DNA of 64,000 nucleotides from Streptomyces cadmiisoli. GTDB lineage: Bacteria; Actinomycetota; Actinomycetes; Streptomycetales; Streptomycetaceae. The notes beneath the pieces are model-generated. The model did no database searches and was not told the origin of the DNA. It saw only the letters and a list, made by a program, of their open reading frames with translations. Position 1 is the first letter of the stretch. Each line of letters begins with the position of its first letter. The position numbers were made by a program, and so were the translations under genes. Below, piece by piece: positions 26,344-34,640 of this stretch. The stretch covers positions 2,976,001-3,040,000 of the forward strand of contig NZ_CP030073.1 of assembly GCF_003261055.1 (NCBI RefSeq), written 5' to 3'.

Positions 26344-26916
26344 GTGGCAACACCCCCGAACGGTTCATCATCGGGCAACTGGTCGTACGGCCCCGGCCAG
26401 GGGCAGCACGACGGTTCCCAGAACCGGTACAACTTCCCCTCCACGCCAAGCCACCGGCAGCCGTACGCGCCACAGGGCCCGGGCCCCGCGCCGTACGACC
26501 AGCCGGCCGCTCCGCGCATCCAACCCGTGCAGCCGCAACGCCGCACCCCTGAGCCGACGCCCGCCGGGGCGTCGAACAACCCCCTGGTGCGCCCGTACGC
26601 AATGACGGGCGGTCGCACCAGGCCGCGGTACCAGCTCGCCATCGAGGCGCTGGTGCACACCACCGCGGCTCCGCACCAGATGCAGGGCCAGCTGCCCGAG
26701 CATCAGCGGATCTGCAACCTGTGCCGGGAGATCAAGTCGGTCGCCGAGATCTCGGCGCTGCTCACGATTCCCCTCGGCGTGGCCAGGATCCTCGTCGCCG
26801 ACTTGGCGGAGGCGGGCCTGGTAGCCATCCATCAGCCCGGCGGCGACGAGAACGCCGGCGGCCAGCCAGACGTGACACTGCTCGAAAGGGTGCTCAGTGG
26901 ACTTCGCAAGCTCTAG
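26344..26916 (+). CDS. cvnC2: Conservon DUF742 protein CvnC (copy 2), with extended N-terminus
   Basis: 190 residues. The DUF742 core (NNPLVRPYAMTGGRTRPRYQ to VLSGLRKL) matches CvnC1, but it is preceded by about 75 extra residues rich in Pro, Gln, Ser and Gly (GNWSYGPGQGQHDGSQNR). GTG 26344 follows GGAGGAGGAG. The last 20 bp overlap cvnD2, as in copy 1. Confidence 0.92.
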   Translation: MATPPNGSSSGNWSYGPGQGQHDGSQNRYNFPSTPSHRQPYAPQGPGPAPYDQPAAPRIQPVQPQRRTPEPTPAGASNNPLVRPYAMTGGRTRPRYQLAIEALVHTTAAPHQMQGQLPEHQRICNLCREIKSVAEISALLTIPLGVARILVADLAEAGLVAIHQPGGDENAGGQPDVTLLERVLSGLRKL

Positions 26917-27478
26917 CGGCGGTCCTTCCCGCTCCACCACGTCCGCGAAGATCGTGGTGGCGGGCGGCTTCGGCGTGGGCAAGACCACGTTCGTCGGCGC
27001 CGTCTCGGAGATCAACCCGCTGCGCACGGAGGCCGTCATGACGTCTGCTTCGGCAGGCATCGACGACCTCACCCACACCGGGGACAAGACCACCACGACG
27101 GTGGCGATGGACTTCGGCCGCATCACCCTGGACCAGGACCTGATCCTGTACCTGTTCGGCACCCCCGGCCAGGACCGCTTCTGGTTCATGTGGGACGACC
27201 TCGTCCGCGGCGCCATCGGCGCGGTGGTACTCGTGGACACCCGCCGCCTCGCGGACTGCTTCCCCGCGGTGGACTACTTCGAGAACAGCGGTCTGCCGTT
27301 CGTCGTCGCCCTCAACGGATTCGACGGCCAGCAGCCCTACCAGCCGGACGAGGTCCGCGAGGCGCTCCAGATCGGCCCGGACACCCCGATCATCACCACC
27401 GACGCCCGCCACCGCTCGGACGCCAAGTCCGCGCTGATCACGCTGGTGGAGCACGCCCTGATGGCGCGCCTTCGGTAG
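26897..27478 (+). CDS. cvnD2: Conservon small GTPase CvnD (copy 2)
   Basis: 193 residues with the same GTPase motifs as CvnD1: GGFGVGKTT, FGTPGQDRFW and ALNGFDG. It differs essentially only in the N-terminal 15 residues and the last two or three (ARLR versus ARLK). The GTG start is inside cvnC2. Near-identical GTPases suggest that both conservons could signal to the same effectors. Confidence 0.94.
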   Translation: MDFASSSGGPSRSTTSAKIVVAGGFGVGKTTFVGAVSEINPLRTEAVMTSASAGIDDLTHTGDKTTTTVAMDFGRITLDQDLILYLFGTPGQDRFWFMWDDLVRGAIGAVVLVDTRRLADCFPAVDYFENSGLPFVVALNGFDGQQPYQPDEVREALQIGPDTPIITTDARHRSDAKSALITLVEHALMARLR

Positions 27479-27497
27479 ATCGGTCCCGTACGCAGCG

Positions 27498-27536
27498 GAC
27501 GGGCGGCCCCTCCCGACTCGGGAGGGGCCGCCCGTC
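27498..27536 (+). terminator. Terminator of conservon 2
   Basis: A perfect stem of at least 14 bp (arms GGGCGGCCCCTCCC and complement, extendable to 17 bp) with GACTC loop, followed by TCTTCGTGT. 20 bp after the cvnD2 stop. Confidence 0.9.
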
Positions 27537-27565
27537 TTCGTGTGCCGGGAACCCGGAACGCGTAC

Positions 27566-27600
27566 GGGACGGGGCCCCTCCGGTGGAGGGGCCCCGTCCC
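27566..27600 (-). terminator. Terminator of accB-accE
   Basis: A perfect 16-bp stem (arms GGGACGGGGCCCCTCC and complement) with a GGT loop, 27 bp beyond the accE stop. It is back-to-back with the conservon 2 terminator. Confidence 0.88.
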
Positions 27601-27627
27601 GTGGTGCTTGTCGAGCGGTGCGGCCGG

Positions 27628-27822
27628 TCAGTGCCAGCTGTGCGGGGCGCGGAAGCCCGGCTCGCGTTCCAGGCGGCGCCAGCCGGCCTTGGCGCGGCCG
27701 CGGTGCACCGGGGTGGCCTCGGATGTACGGGCGGCGGCACGAGCCAGCAGGATCGCCGTTATCGCGGCGACTTCCTCGGGCTCTGCATGGCCCTTCTCGA
27801 CGCGGATGTCAGGGGTGCTCAT
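27628..27822 (-). CDS. accE: Acyl-CoA carboxylase epsilon subunit
   Basis: 64 residues starting MSTPDIRVEKGHAEPEEVAAI. Such small epsilon subunits are an actinobacterial speciality and stimulate the AccA-AccB/PccB carboxylase complexes that make malonyl- and methylmalonyl-CoA. The C-terminus is basic (RAKAGWRRLEREPGFR). It lies 57 bp downstream of accB, same strand, the usual arrangement. Confidence 0.92.
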   Translation of the reverse strand: MSTPDIRVEKGHAEPEEVAAITAILLARAAARTSEATPVHRGRAKAGWRRLEREPGFRAPHSWH

Positions 27823-27879
27823 GGGTGTCAGTCTCCGTGGATGAGGTTTCCGCGGGGGTACCGCGAAGGTTCCGCCGGG

Positions 27880-29463
27880 TTACTGCGGGGGGTTGCCGTG
27901 CTTGCGTGAGGGCAGGTCCGCGTGCTTGCTGTGCAGCATCGCCAGGGACGTGATCAGTACCTCGCGGGTCTCCGCCGGGTCGATGACGTCGTCGACCAGG
28001 CCGCGCTCGGCCGCGTAGTAGGGGTGCATCAGCTCGGACTTGTACTCCTTGACCATGCGGGCCCGCATGGCCTCGGGGTCCTCGGCCTCGGCGATCTGGC
28101 GGCGGAAGATGACGTTGGCGGCACCCTCCGCGCCCATCACGGCGATCTCGTTCGTCGGCCAGGCGTAGGTGAGGTCGGCACCGATGGACTGGCTGTCCAT
28201 CACGATGTAGGCCCCGCCGTACGCCTTGCGCAGGATCAGGCTGATCCGCGGGACGGTCGCGTTGCAGTAGGCGTAGAGCAGCTTCGCGCCGTGGCGGATG
28301 ATGCCGCCGTGCTCCTGGTCGACACCGGGGAGGAATCCGGGAACGTCCAAGAAGGTGACGATCGGGATATTGAAAGCGTCACACATCTGCACAAAGCGTG
28401 CAGCTTTTTCGGACGCTTCGATGTCCAGGACACCCGCGAGGCTCTGCGGCTGGTTGGCCACGATGCCGACGACCTGGCCGTCCAGCCGGGCCAGCGCGCA
28501 GATGATGTTGCGGGCCCAGCGCTCGTGGACCTCCAGGTACTCGCCGTCGTCGACGATCTCCTCGATGACCTTGGCCATGTCGTACGGCCGGTTGCCGTCC
28601 GCCGGGACCAGGTCGAGCAGGACGTCGCCGCGGCGGTCCGCCGGGTCGGACGGGTCCACCCGCGGGGGGTTCTCGCGGTTGTTCTGCGGCAGGAGCGACA
28701 GGAGGTAGCGCACCTCGGCGATGCAGGTCTCCTCGTCGTCGTACGCGAAGTGGCAGACACCGCTCGTCTCGGCGTGCACGTCCGCGCCGCCCAGGCCGTT
28801 CTGGGTGATCTCCTCGCCGGTCACCGCCTTGACCACGTCCGGGCCGGTGATGAACATCTGCGAGGTCTCGCGGACCATGAACACGAAGTCCGTCAGCGCG
28901 GGGCTGTACGCCGCGCCGCCGGCGCAGGGGCCGAGCATCACACTGATCTGCGGGATGACACCGGACGCCTTGGTGTTGCGCTGGAAGATGCCGCCGTATC
29001 CGGCGAGGGCGCTGACGCCCTCCTGGATACGGGCGCCGGCGCCGTCGTTGAGGGAGACCAGCGGGGCCCCGGCCGCGATGGCCATGTCCATGATCTTGTG
29101 GATCTTGGTGGCGTGGGCCTCGCCCAGGGCGCCGCCGAAGATGCGGAAGTCATGGGCGTAGACGAAGACCGTACGGCCCTCCACCGTGCCCCACCCGGTG
29201 ATGACACCGTCGGTGAACGGCTTCTTGGCCTCCAGGCCGAAACCGGTCGCCCGGTGCCGGCGCAGCTGCTCGACCTCGCGGAAGGTGCCCGGGTCGAGGA
29301 GCAGTTCGATCCGCTCACGGGCGGTCAGCTTGCCCTTGGCGTGCTGCGCCTCGGTCGCCCTCTCGCTCGGGCCGGCCGTCGCCTGCGCGCGGATCTCGTG
29401 CAGTTCGGCCACTCGCCCGCGCGCGTCCGTCGGCTCGCCCGGCGCCTCATCCAAAACGGTCAT
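27880..29463 (-). CDS. accB: Acetyl/propionyl-CoA carboxylase carboxyltransferase (beta) subunit
   Basis: 527 residues, crotonase-fold carboxyltransferase that moves CO2 from biotin to acetyl- or propionyl-CoA, feeding fatty acid and polyketide synthesis. The first half shows GGALGEAHATKIHKIMDMA and NDGAGARIQEGVSALAGYGGIF, the second HGAKLLYAYCNATVPRISLILRKAYGG split by oxyanion-hole glycines. Residue 420 is Ile in AYGGAYIVM. In Streptomyces an Ile at this place marks AccB (accepts acetyl-CoA), whereas PccB has Asp. Start ATG 29463. The biotinylated alpha subunit is not in the window. Confidence 0.95.
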   Translation of the reverse strand: MTVLDEAPGEPTDARGRVAELHEIRAQATAGPSERATEAQHAKGKLTARERIELLLDPGTFREVEQLRRHRATGFGLEAKKPFTDGVITGWGTVEGRTVFVYAHDFRIFGGALGEAHATKIHKIMDMAIAAGAPLVSLNDGAGARIQEGVSALAGYGGIFQRNTKASGVIPQISVMLGPCAGGAAYSPALTDFVFMVRETSQMFITGPDVVKAVTGEEITQNGLGGADVHAETSGVCHFAYDDEETCIAEVRYLLSLLPQNNRENPPRVDPSDPADRRGDVLLDLVPADGNRPYDMAKVIEEIVDDGEYLEVHERWARNIICALARLDGQVVGIVANQPQSLAGVLDIEASEKAARFVQMCDAFNIPIVTFLDVPGFLPGVDQEHGGIIRHGAKLLYAYCNATVPRISLILRKAYGGAYIVMDSQSIGADLTYAWPTNEIAVMGAEGAANVIFRRQIAEAEDPEAMRARMVKEYKSELMHPYYAAERGLVDDVIDPAETREVLITSLAMLHSKHADLPSRKHGNPPQ

Positions 29464-29687
29464 GTAGCGACCTTACGAAGGACAGCCGGGAAAGCGGCCC
29501 GTTGACTCCGTACAGTCTCGCGGGTGTTTTCCTGGTACCCCTGAACAGAACCAGGGGGGCATGCAGCCGTTCCGACTGCTCAGAGGGCTTCGGCGTTGTA
29601 GGGGTCACACAAACGCGACAGCTGAGAGACACCGCACATTCATGTCGGTCGCATGCCGCCTGTGGAGTGACACGCGAGGATACCGGG

Positions 29688-30521
29688 TCAGCCGAAGCGG
29701 TTGAGCAGCCGCCGGTACACCCCCGGCGCGAGCCCCCGGACGCGGCCCGGCAGGGTCAGCCAGCCGGGTACATGGACGTCGTCCCGGCCGCGCCGTACCG
29801 CGTGCCAGACCTCGGCGGCGACCCGGTCGGGCGTGGTGAGGCGCGGCCGGGAGCGTCGGTAGGGGGTGCCTCGGCGGGCGAAGAAGGCGGTGTCCACCGG
29901 GCCCGGCACGACGAGCGTCACCCCCACCCCGGTACCGCGCAGCTCCTGCCGCAGGGCCTCGGCGAAGGCGGCGACACCGGCCTTGGCGGCGGAGTACACC
30001 GCCTCCTCCCGCACTCCCACGCAGCCCGCGACCGAGCCGACGAGCACGATTCGGCCGCGGCCTGCGGTCACCATGGCGGGCAGCACCTCGCGCACCAGGT
30101 GCAGCGTGGCGTTGAGGTCCACGGTCAGCACCCGGTCGATGTCGGCGGGCGGCATGGTCACGAACGGGCCGGCCCAGCCGATGCCCGCCCCGGCGACCAG
30201 CACGTCGATCCGACCGGTGGCGCGCAGCGCGGACCGCGCCAGCCGGCCCGGTCCCCCGGGTGCGGCGAGGTCGGCCGGCAGCATCACGGCCGACGTCCCG
30301 GCGGCCGTGTCCGCCAGCCGCCGCCGGTCCTGCCCGCTGACCACGAGCTGCCATCCGCCGGTGGCGAAGCGCCGTGCGGTGGCGGCCCCGATGCCCGAGG
30401 AGGCGCCGGTGACAAGGGCGACGGGGCGGTCCGTGCGGTGCGGCGGCACGGGCCCGCGCGCGGCGAACAGCGTGCGGGCGGCGGCTGTCCGGGCACTGTG
30501 GACGGAGCCGGTACGGGTCAC
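29688..30521 (-). CDS. Short-chain dehydrogenase/reductase
   Basis: 277 residues. The Rossmann motif is VALVTGASSGIGAAT (near residues 34-48), NAG is replaced by AGAG (VLVAGAGIGWAGP), and the catalytic triad is S (VGSVAG) with YSAAKAG. So it is a classical SDR oxidoreductase that should be active on an alcohol/ketone. The substrate is unknown. GTG 30521 is chosen because of GGGAG at about 8 nt; a longer frame upstream overlaps the divergent promoter region. It is divergent from the hpnR-like gene, and the pair may act in the same lipid pathway. Confidence 0.85.
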   Translation of the reverse strand: MTRTGSVHSARTAAARTLFAARGPVPPHRTDRPVALVTGASSGIGAATARRFATGGWQLVVSGQDRRRLADTAAGTSAVMLPADLAAPGGPGRLARSALRATGRIDVLVAGAGIGWAGPFVTMPPADIDRVLTVDLNATLHLVREVLPAMVTAGRGRIVLVGSVAGCVGVREEAVYSAAKAGVAAFAEALRQELRGTGVGVTLVVPGPVDTAFFARRGTPYRRSRPRLTTPDRVAAEVWHAVRRGRDDVHVPGWLTLPGRVRGLAPGVYRRLLNRFG

Positions 30522-30791
30522 TGGGCGGTCTCCCTGCGCGCTGGGGGTCCGGTCGGCTGCCGATCCGGTGGGCGGACGTGTGGTCCGGAACACCGCTCGG
30601 CACTGCTTGAGCGGTCCCCGGCGCCGGTCGTGGGCCACTCCTGAGGGCCGCCCGGTACACCCGGTCGGCGGCACGGGCGGTGCGGGACGCGGGCGGGCCG
30701 GGATACGACGGACACGACGGACACGAAGGGGGACACCGGCGGACTCCCCGTTCCCGTCCCGTTCGGTTCCGGCTACGTGGCGAGGTCACTG

Positions 30792-32291
30792 ATGCGCTTG
30801 CTGCTCGTCCACCCCAGCGCCCTGATGTACTCCGAGATCTTCCTGCGGCTGGAACCGCTGGGCCTGGAACGTGTGGCGGGCGCCGCCCGGGACGCCGGGC
30901 ACGAGGTGCGGGTGGTGGACCTCCAGGTGCTCGGCCGGCGGCGGCTGCACCAGGAGGTCCGGTCCTTCCGTCCGGAGGCGCTCGGCATCTCGCTGAACTA
31001 CCTGGCGAACATCCCGGAGGCCATCGAGCTGGCCGCCGGGGTGAAGCGGGCCGTCCCGGGCTGTTTCGTCTTCCTGGGCGGGCACAGCGTCTCCTTCGTC
31101 GCGGAGGAGGTGCTGGAGCAGGCCGAGGGGGCGGTGGACGCGGTGGTGCGCGGCGAGGGCGAACCGGCGGTGGCGCCGCTGCTGGCTGCCGTCCGGGACG
31201 GCGGGCTGTCGCAGGTGCCCGGCGTCGTCACCGCCGACGGGCGCGGTCCGGCGCCGCTGATGCTGCACGGCATCGACTCCCCCGCCCCGGCTCGGGACCT
31301 GATGCGCAACCGCCGGCGGTACTTCATCGGGGAGCTGGACCCCTGCGCCTCCATCGAGTTCACCCGCGGCTGCCCGTGGGACTGCTCGTTCTGCTCGGCG
31401 TGGACGTTCTACGGCCGCAGCTACCGCAAGGCCTCCCCCGAGGCGGCCGCGGCCGAGCTGGCGTCCGTCCGTGAGCCCAACGTGTTCATCGTCGACGACG
31501 TCGCGTTCATCCGGCCCGAGCACGGGGACGCCATCGCCGCGGAGGTGGAGCGCCGCCGCATCCGCAAGCGCTACTACCTGGAGACCCGCAGCGACGTCCT
31601 GCTGCGCCACCCCGAGGTGTTCGAGCGCTGGGCCCGGCTGGGGCTGCGCTACATGTTCCTCGGCATGGAGGCCATCGACGCCGAGGGCCTGGAGCTGTTC
31701 CGCAAGCGGGTCAGCCCCGACGAGAACCTGCGCGCCCTGGAGACGGCGCGGCGGCTGGGCATCCAGGTGGCCGTCAACCTGATCGTCGATCCGGCGTGGG
31801 ACGAGGAACACTTCCGGGCGGTGCGGGAGTTCGCGCTCGCGGTGCCGGAGATCGTGCACTTCACCGTGATGACGCCGTATCCCGGTACGGAGATCTGGCA
31901 CACCGAGTCCCGCCGGCTCACCACCCGCGACTACCGCCTCTTCGACATCCAGCACGCCGTGGTGCCGACCGCCCTGCCGCTGGAGCGGTTCTACGAGGAG
32001 CTGGTGCGCACCCAGGCCGTGATCAACCGCAAGCATCTGGGGCTGCGCACGGCGTACGGCGCGGCGCGGGTGCTGGGCCGCAACCTGCTGCACGGGCAGA
32101 CGAACTTCGCCCGCATGCTGTGGAAGTTCAACCGGGTCTACAACCCGCGCCGCCAGATCGCCGACCACCGCATGCCCGTCCGCTACGAACTGCCCCTGCC
32201 GCAGCGCCTCGACGTCGCCGACCGGCGCCTGCTGTACGTCCACACGCGGGGTGCGGCGCCGGGCGCGCCGGACCCGCGGGTCACCGAGTAG
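30792..32291 (+). CDS. hpnR: B12-binding radical SAM protein, probable hopanoid C-3 methylase
   Basis: 499 residues. Residues 1-140 are a cobalamin-binding domain (LLVHPSALMYSEIFLRLEPL, then FLGGHSVSFVAEEVLE). The radical SAM cluster motif C-x3-C-x2-C is CPWDCSFC (Cys 194, 198, 201). Overall layout and the N-terminal block resemble HpnR, which methylates C-3 of hopanoids. Streptomyces make hopanoids, but the squalene-hopene genes are not in the window, so the substrate is inferred. ATG 30792 is preferred over GTG 30777 because GAGG lies 6 nt before it. It is followed 20 bp later by a membrane protein gene. Confidence 0.68.
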   Translation: MRLLLVHPSALMYSEIFLRLEPLGLERVAGAARDAGHEVRVVDLQVLGRRRLHQEVRSFRPEALGISLNYLANIPEAIELAAGVKRAVPGCFVFLGGHSVSFVAEEVLEQAEGAVDAVVRGEGEPAVAPLLAAVRDGGLSQVPGVVTADGRGPAPLMLHGIDSPAPARDLMRNRRRYFIGELDPCASIEFTRGCPWDCSFCSAWTFYGRSYRKASPEAAAAELASVREPNVFIVDDVAFIRPEHGDAIAAEVERRRIRKRYYLETRSDVLLRHPEVFERWARLGLRYMFLGMEAIDAEGLELFRKRVSPDENLRALETARRLGIQVAVNLIVDPAWDEEHFRAVREFALAVPEIVHFTVMTPYPGTEIWHTESRRLTTRDYRLFDIQHAVVPTALPLERFYEELVRTQAVINRKHLGLRTAYGAARVLGRNLLHGQTNFARMLWKFNRVYNPRRQIADHRMPVRYELPLPQRLDVADRRLLYVHTRGAAPGAPDPRVTE

Positions 32292-32311
32292 GCGGGCCGG
32301 GAAGGGGCGTC

Positions 32312-33187
32312 GTGGCGATCGCCGTCCTCGCCTCGCTCGCCGCCGCCGTCTGCTTCGCCGTCGCGGGGGTCCTCCAGCAGTGGGCGGCCGCCGCGCGGCC
32401 GGACGAGGAGGCCCTGTCGCCGCGGCTGTTGGGCCGGTTGGTCCGGGATCCGCTGTGGCTGTGCGGGATCGGGGTGGCGGTGGTGGCGTACGGATTCCAG
32501 TCGCTGGCCCTGGCGTTCGGGCCGCTGAGTCTCGTCCAGCCGCTGATCGTGGCCGAGTTGGTCTTCGCCGTGCCGCTGTCGGCCCGGGTGCACCGGATGC
32601 GGCTGGGCCGCCGGGAGTGGCTCGGCACGCTCGCCGTGGCCGGCGGGCTGGCCCTCGCGCTGGTGTCCGCCCGGCCGCACGGCGGGCGCCCGGAGTCGGC
32701 GTCGGCGCTGTCGTGGCTGCTGGTCCTGGGCGCGACCGCCGCGCTGGTCGCCGTCGCGCTGTCGGCCGCCCGGTTCCTGTCCGGGCCCGGGCGGGCGTCG
32801 GCGACGGCGCTGGCGGCCGGGGTGGTCATGGGCACCCAGTCGGCGCTGCTGGCGGCCACCGTGGAGCGGCTCCGGCACGGACCGGGTGCCGCCTTCACCG
32901 CCTGGCAGACGTACGCCCTCGTGGTGGCGAGCGTCGGCGGTCTGCTGCTCATCCAGAGCGCCTTCCAGCAGGGTCCGCTGGCCGCGAGCGTGACGGTGAT
33001 GGACGCGACGGAGCCGGTGGTCGCCGTGGTGCTGGGCACCTCGGTCTTCGGTGAGCTGATCCACACCGGCCCGCCGGCCGGCGCGGTGGCGGTGGCGGGC
33101 CTGGCACTGGTGGCGGCCGGGATCGTGAGCCTGGACACGTCGCCCGTGATCGCGGCGCTGCACGGTCGCGGGTCCGGTCCGAGGTGA
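32312..33187 (+). CDS. DMT-superfamily (NIPA/EamA-like) membrane protein
   Basis: 291 residues with about nine or ten hydrophobic segments from residue 3 to 285. GPLSLVQPLIVAELVFAVPL and DATEPVVAVVLGTSVFGE are placed as in the two halves of drug/metabolite transporters and NIPA-type magnesium transporters. The substrate cannot be deduced. GTG 32312 follows GAAGGGG. It lies 20 bp after the hpnR-like gene and may be cotranscribed; export or flipping of a lipid product would be consistent but is speculation. Confidence 0.78.
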   Translation: MAIAVLASLAAAVCFAVAGVLQQWAAAARPDEEALSPRLLGRLVRDPLWLCGIGVAVVAYGFQSLALAFGPLSLVQPLIVAELVFAVPLSARVHRMRLGRREWLGTLAVAGGLALALVSARPHGGRPESASALSWLLVLGATAALVAVALSAARFLSGPGRASATALAAGVVMGTQSALLAATVERLRHGPGAAFTAWQTYALVVASVGGLLLIQSAFQQGPLAASVTVMDATEPVVAVVLGTSVFGELIHTGPPAGAVAVAGLALVAAGIVSLDTSPVIAALHGRGSGPR

Positions 33188-33196
33188 GCCGGCGGT

Positions 33197-34504
33197 TCAC
33201 GCCGCGCCGGCCGCGGTGCCGCGGGGCGCGCGGCCGCCGCGGGGCGCGGCGCCGGCCGTCCACACCGGGAGCAGGTCCTCCACCAGGACGCGGTCCCAGG
33301 AGGGGTGCGCGGTGCGTGCCGTGACGGCCGCCCGGTGCCGTACCGCCGCCAGCAGCCCCGGCCGGTCGACCAGCGCGCAGAGGGCGTCCGCCCACTCCGT
33401 CGGGTCGTCGTGCCGTACGACGACGCCGTCCCGGCCGGGCTCGGTCAGCCACTCGGTGGTGTGCGCGCCCTCGGGCAGCAGCACCGCCAGACCACAGGCC
33501 ATCGCCTCGGCGACGACATTGCCGGAGGTCTCCGTGCGGGACGGGAAGGCGAAGACGTCGCAGCCGGCGTAGACCCGGGCGAGCCGCTCCTGCGGGAGGT
33601 TGCCGAGCAGGGTGACGTCGGGGCCGAGGGCGCGCCGCAGGGCGTCCGCCTCCGCGCCGCGGCCGGCCACGACGAGGTGCGCGGCTCGGCCGCGCCCGAG
33701 CACCGTGCGGACGCTCTCGGCGAGCAGCGGCACGCCCTTGGTGGCGTCCAGCCGGCCGGCGAACAGCACCAGCGGGCGGTCGGCCGGTACCCCGTGCTCG
33801 CGGGCGAGCCGGGACCTGGCCGCGGGGTCGGGACGAAAGCGCCGGTGGTCGATGCCGCGGCGCAGCGGGGCGACCCGGTCGGCGCCCAGCGTGCGGGCGA
33901 GTTCCGCGCGTCCGTCCGGGGTGGGAGCCAGCACCCGTTCGCAGTGGCCGAGCAGCCGGTCGCGCCTCCTGCGCAGCAGCCGCTCCGCCCGGGCCGCCAG
34001 GAAGTCGCCCGCCCCGGGACGGGAGCCGTGCAGCCACCGGTCGGCCAGATAGCGGCTGTAGACGGAGGCCAGCAGGGGGACGTCCGTGTGCACCGAGGCG
34101 ACGAGCCGGGGCGCCGGTCCGCCGCGCGGCCGGGCACGGGCCCGCCGTACCGCGGTGGCCGCGTACGCGAAGCTGTGCGTCAGGTGCCAGACGTCGTGCC
34201 GGGGCAGCAGCGCGGCCAGTCGCCGGTGGTGCGGCGCGAGGTCGGTGACGTCCTCCGCGCCGTCGGCCGACGTCAGGGCGGAGCTGGCGAGCACCGGCCG
34301 GAGCATCACGAACCGGACGTGCGCGGACAGCTCCTCGACCCGCTCCCGCTCGCCGAGGAAGTAGACGGTCAGATCGACGTCCGGTCCGTGCGGCACGCGC
34401 CCGCCCGGCCCGGCGGCGCTCTCCGCGAAGCGCTCCCAGCATTTGACGTGGCCGCCCGACGTGCTGCCGCGCATCAGCTCGACCAGGACCGCGACCGAGG
34501 TCAC
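33197..34504 (-). CDS. GT4-family glycosyltransferase
   Basis: 435 residues, GT-B fold. The N-terminus VTSVAVLVELMRGSTSGGHVKCWERFAE is typical of group 1 transferases. The C-terminal half has LVLFAGRLDATKGVPLLAE (near 245), then AFPSRTETSGNVVAEAMACG with the E-x7-E donor-binding motif (near 345). Donor and acceptor are unknown. The frame is open up to 34612, but that region is the yceI promoter, so GTG 34504 is chosen. It is convergent with the DMT gene; only 9 bp separate the stops. Confidence 0.82.
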   Translation of the reverse strand: MTSVAVLVELMRGSTSGGHVKCWERFAESAAGPGGRVPHGPDVDLTVYFLGERERVEELSAHVRFVMLRPVLASSALTSADGAEDVTDLAPHHRRLAALLPRHDVWHLTHSFAYAATAVRRARARPRGGPAPRLVASVHTDVPLLASVYSRYLADRWLHGSRPGAGDFLAARAERLLRRRRDRLLGHCERVLAPTPDGRAELARTLGADRVAPLRRGIDHRRFRPDPAARSRLAREHGVPADRPLVLFAGRLDATKGVPLLAESVRTVLGRGRAAHLVVAGRGAEADALRRALGPDVTLLGNLPQERLARVYAGCDVFAFPSRTETSGNVVAEAMACGLAVLLPEGAHTTEWLTEPGRDGVVVRHDDPTEWADALCALVDRPGLLAAVRHRAAVTARTAHPSWDRVLVEDLLPVWTAGAAPRGGRAPRGTAAGAA

Positions 34505-34596
34505 GGCGACCGTGTTCCACTGCGGCCGCCGGGCCAATCGCGAGCCGGCCGGAAAAACATCCGCGGCGGGCGGAATAGGACCGCGGTCACCCCTGT

Positions 34597-34617
34597 TAGG
34601 GTGGTTGAACATTCAAC
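34597..34617 (+). promoter_or_regulatory. yceI promoter with MarR-type palindrome
   Basis: A TAGGGT hexamer (34597-34602, possible -10) is followed by the perfect palindrome GTTGAA-CA-TTCAAC (34604-34617), which would cover the transcript start. TTGAA/TTCAA inverted repeats are typical operators of MarR-family repressors. No MarR gene is in the window. Confidence 0.55.
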
Positions 34618-34640
34618 AGCCCCGTCCCCAAGGAGCAGTC

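Noticed and set aside
29521..29560. CCCCTG-N8-CAGGGG inverted repeat upstream of accB as an operator
   Set aside because: It is short, GC-rich and of a kind expected by chance in this composition; no conservation could be checked.
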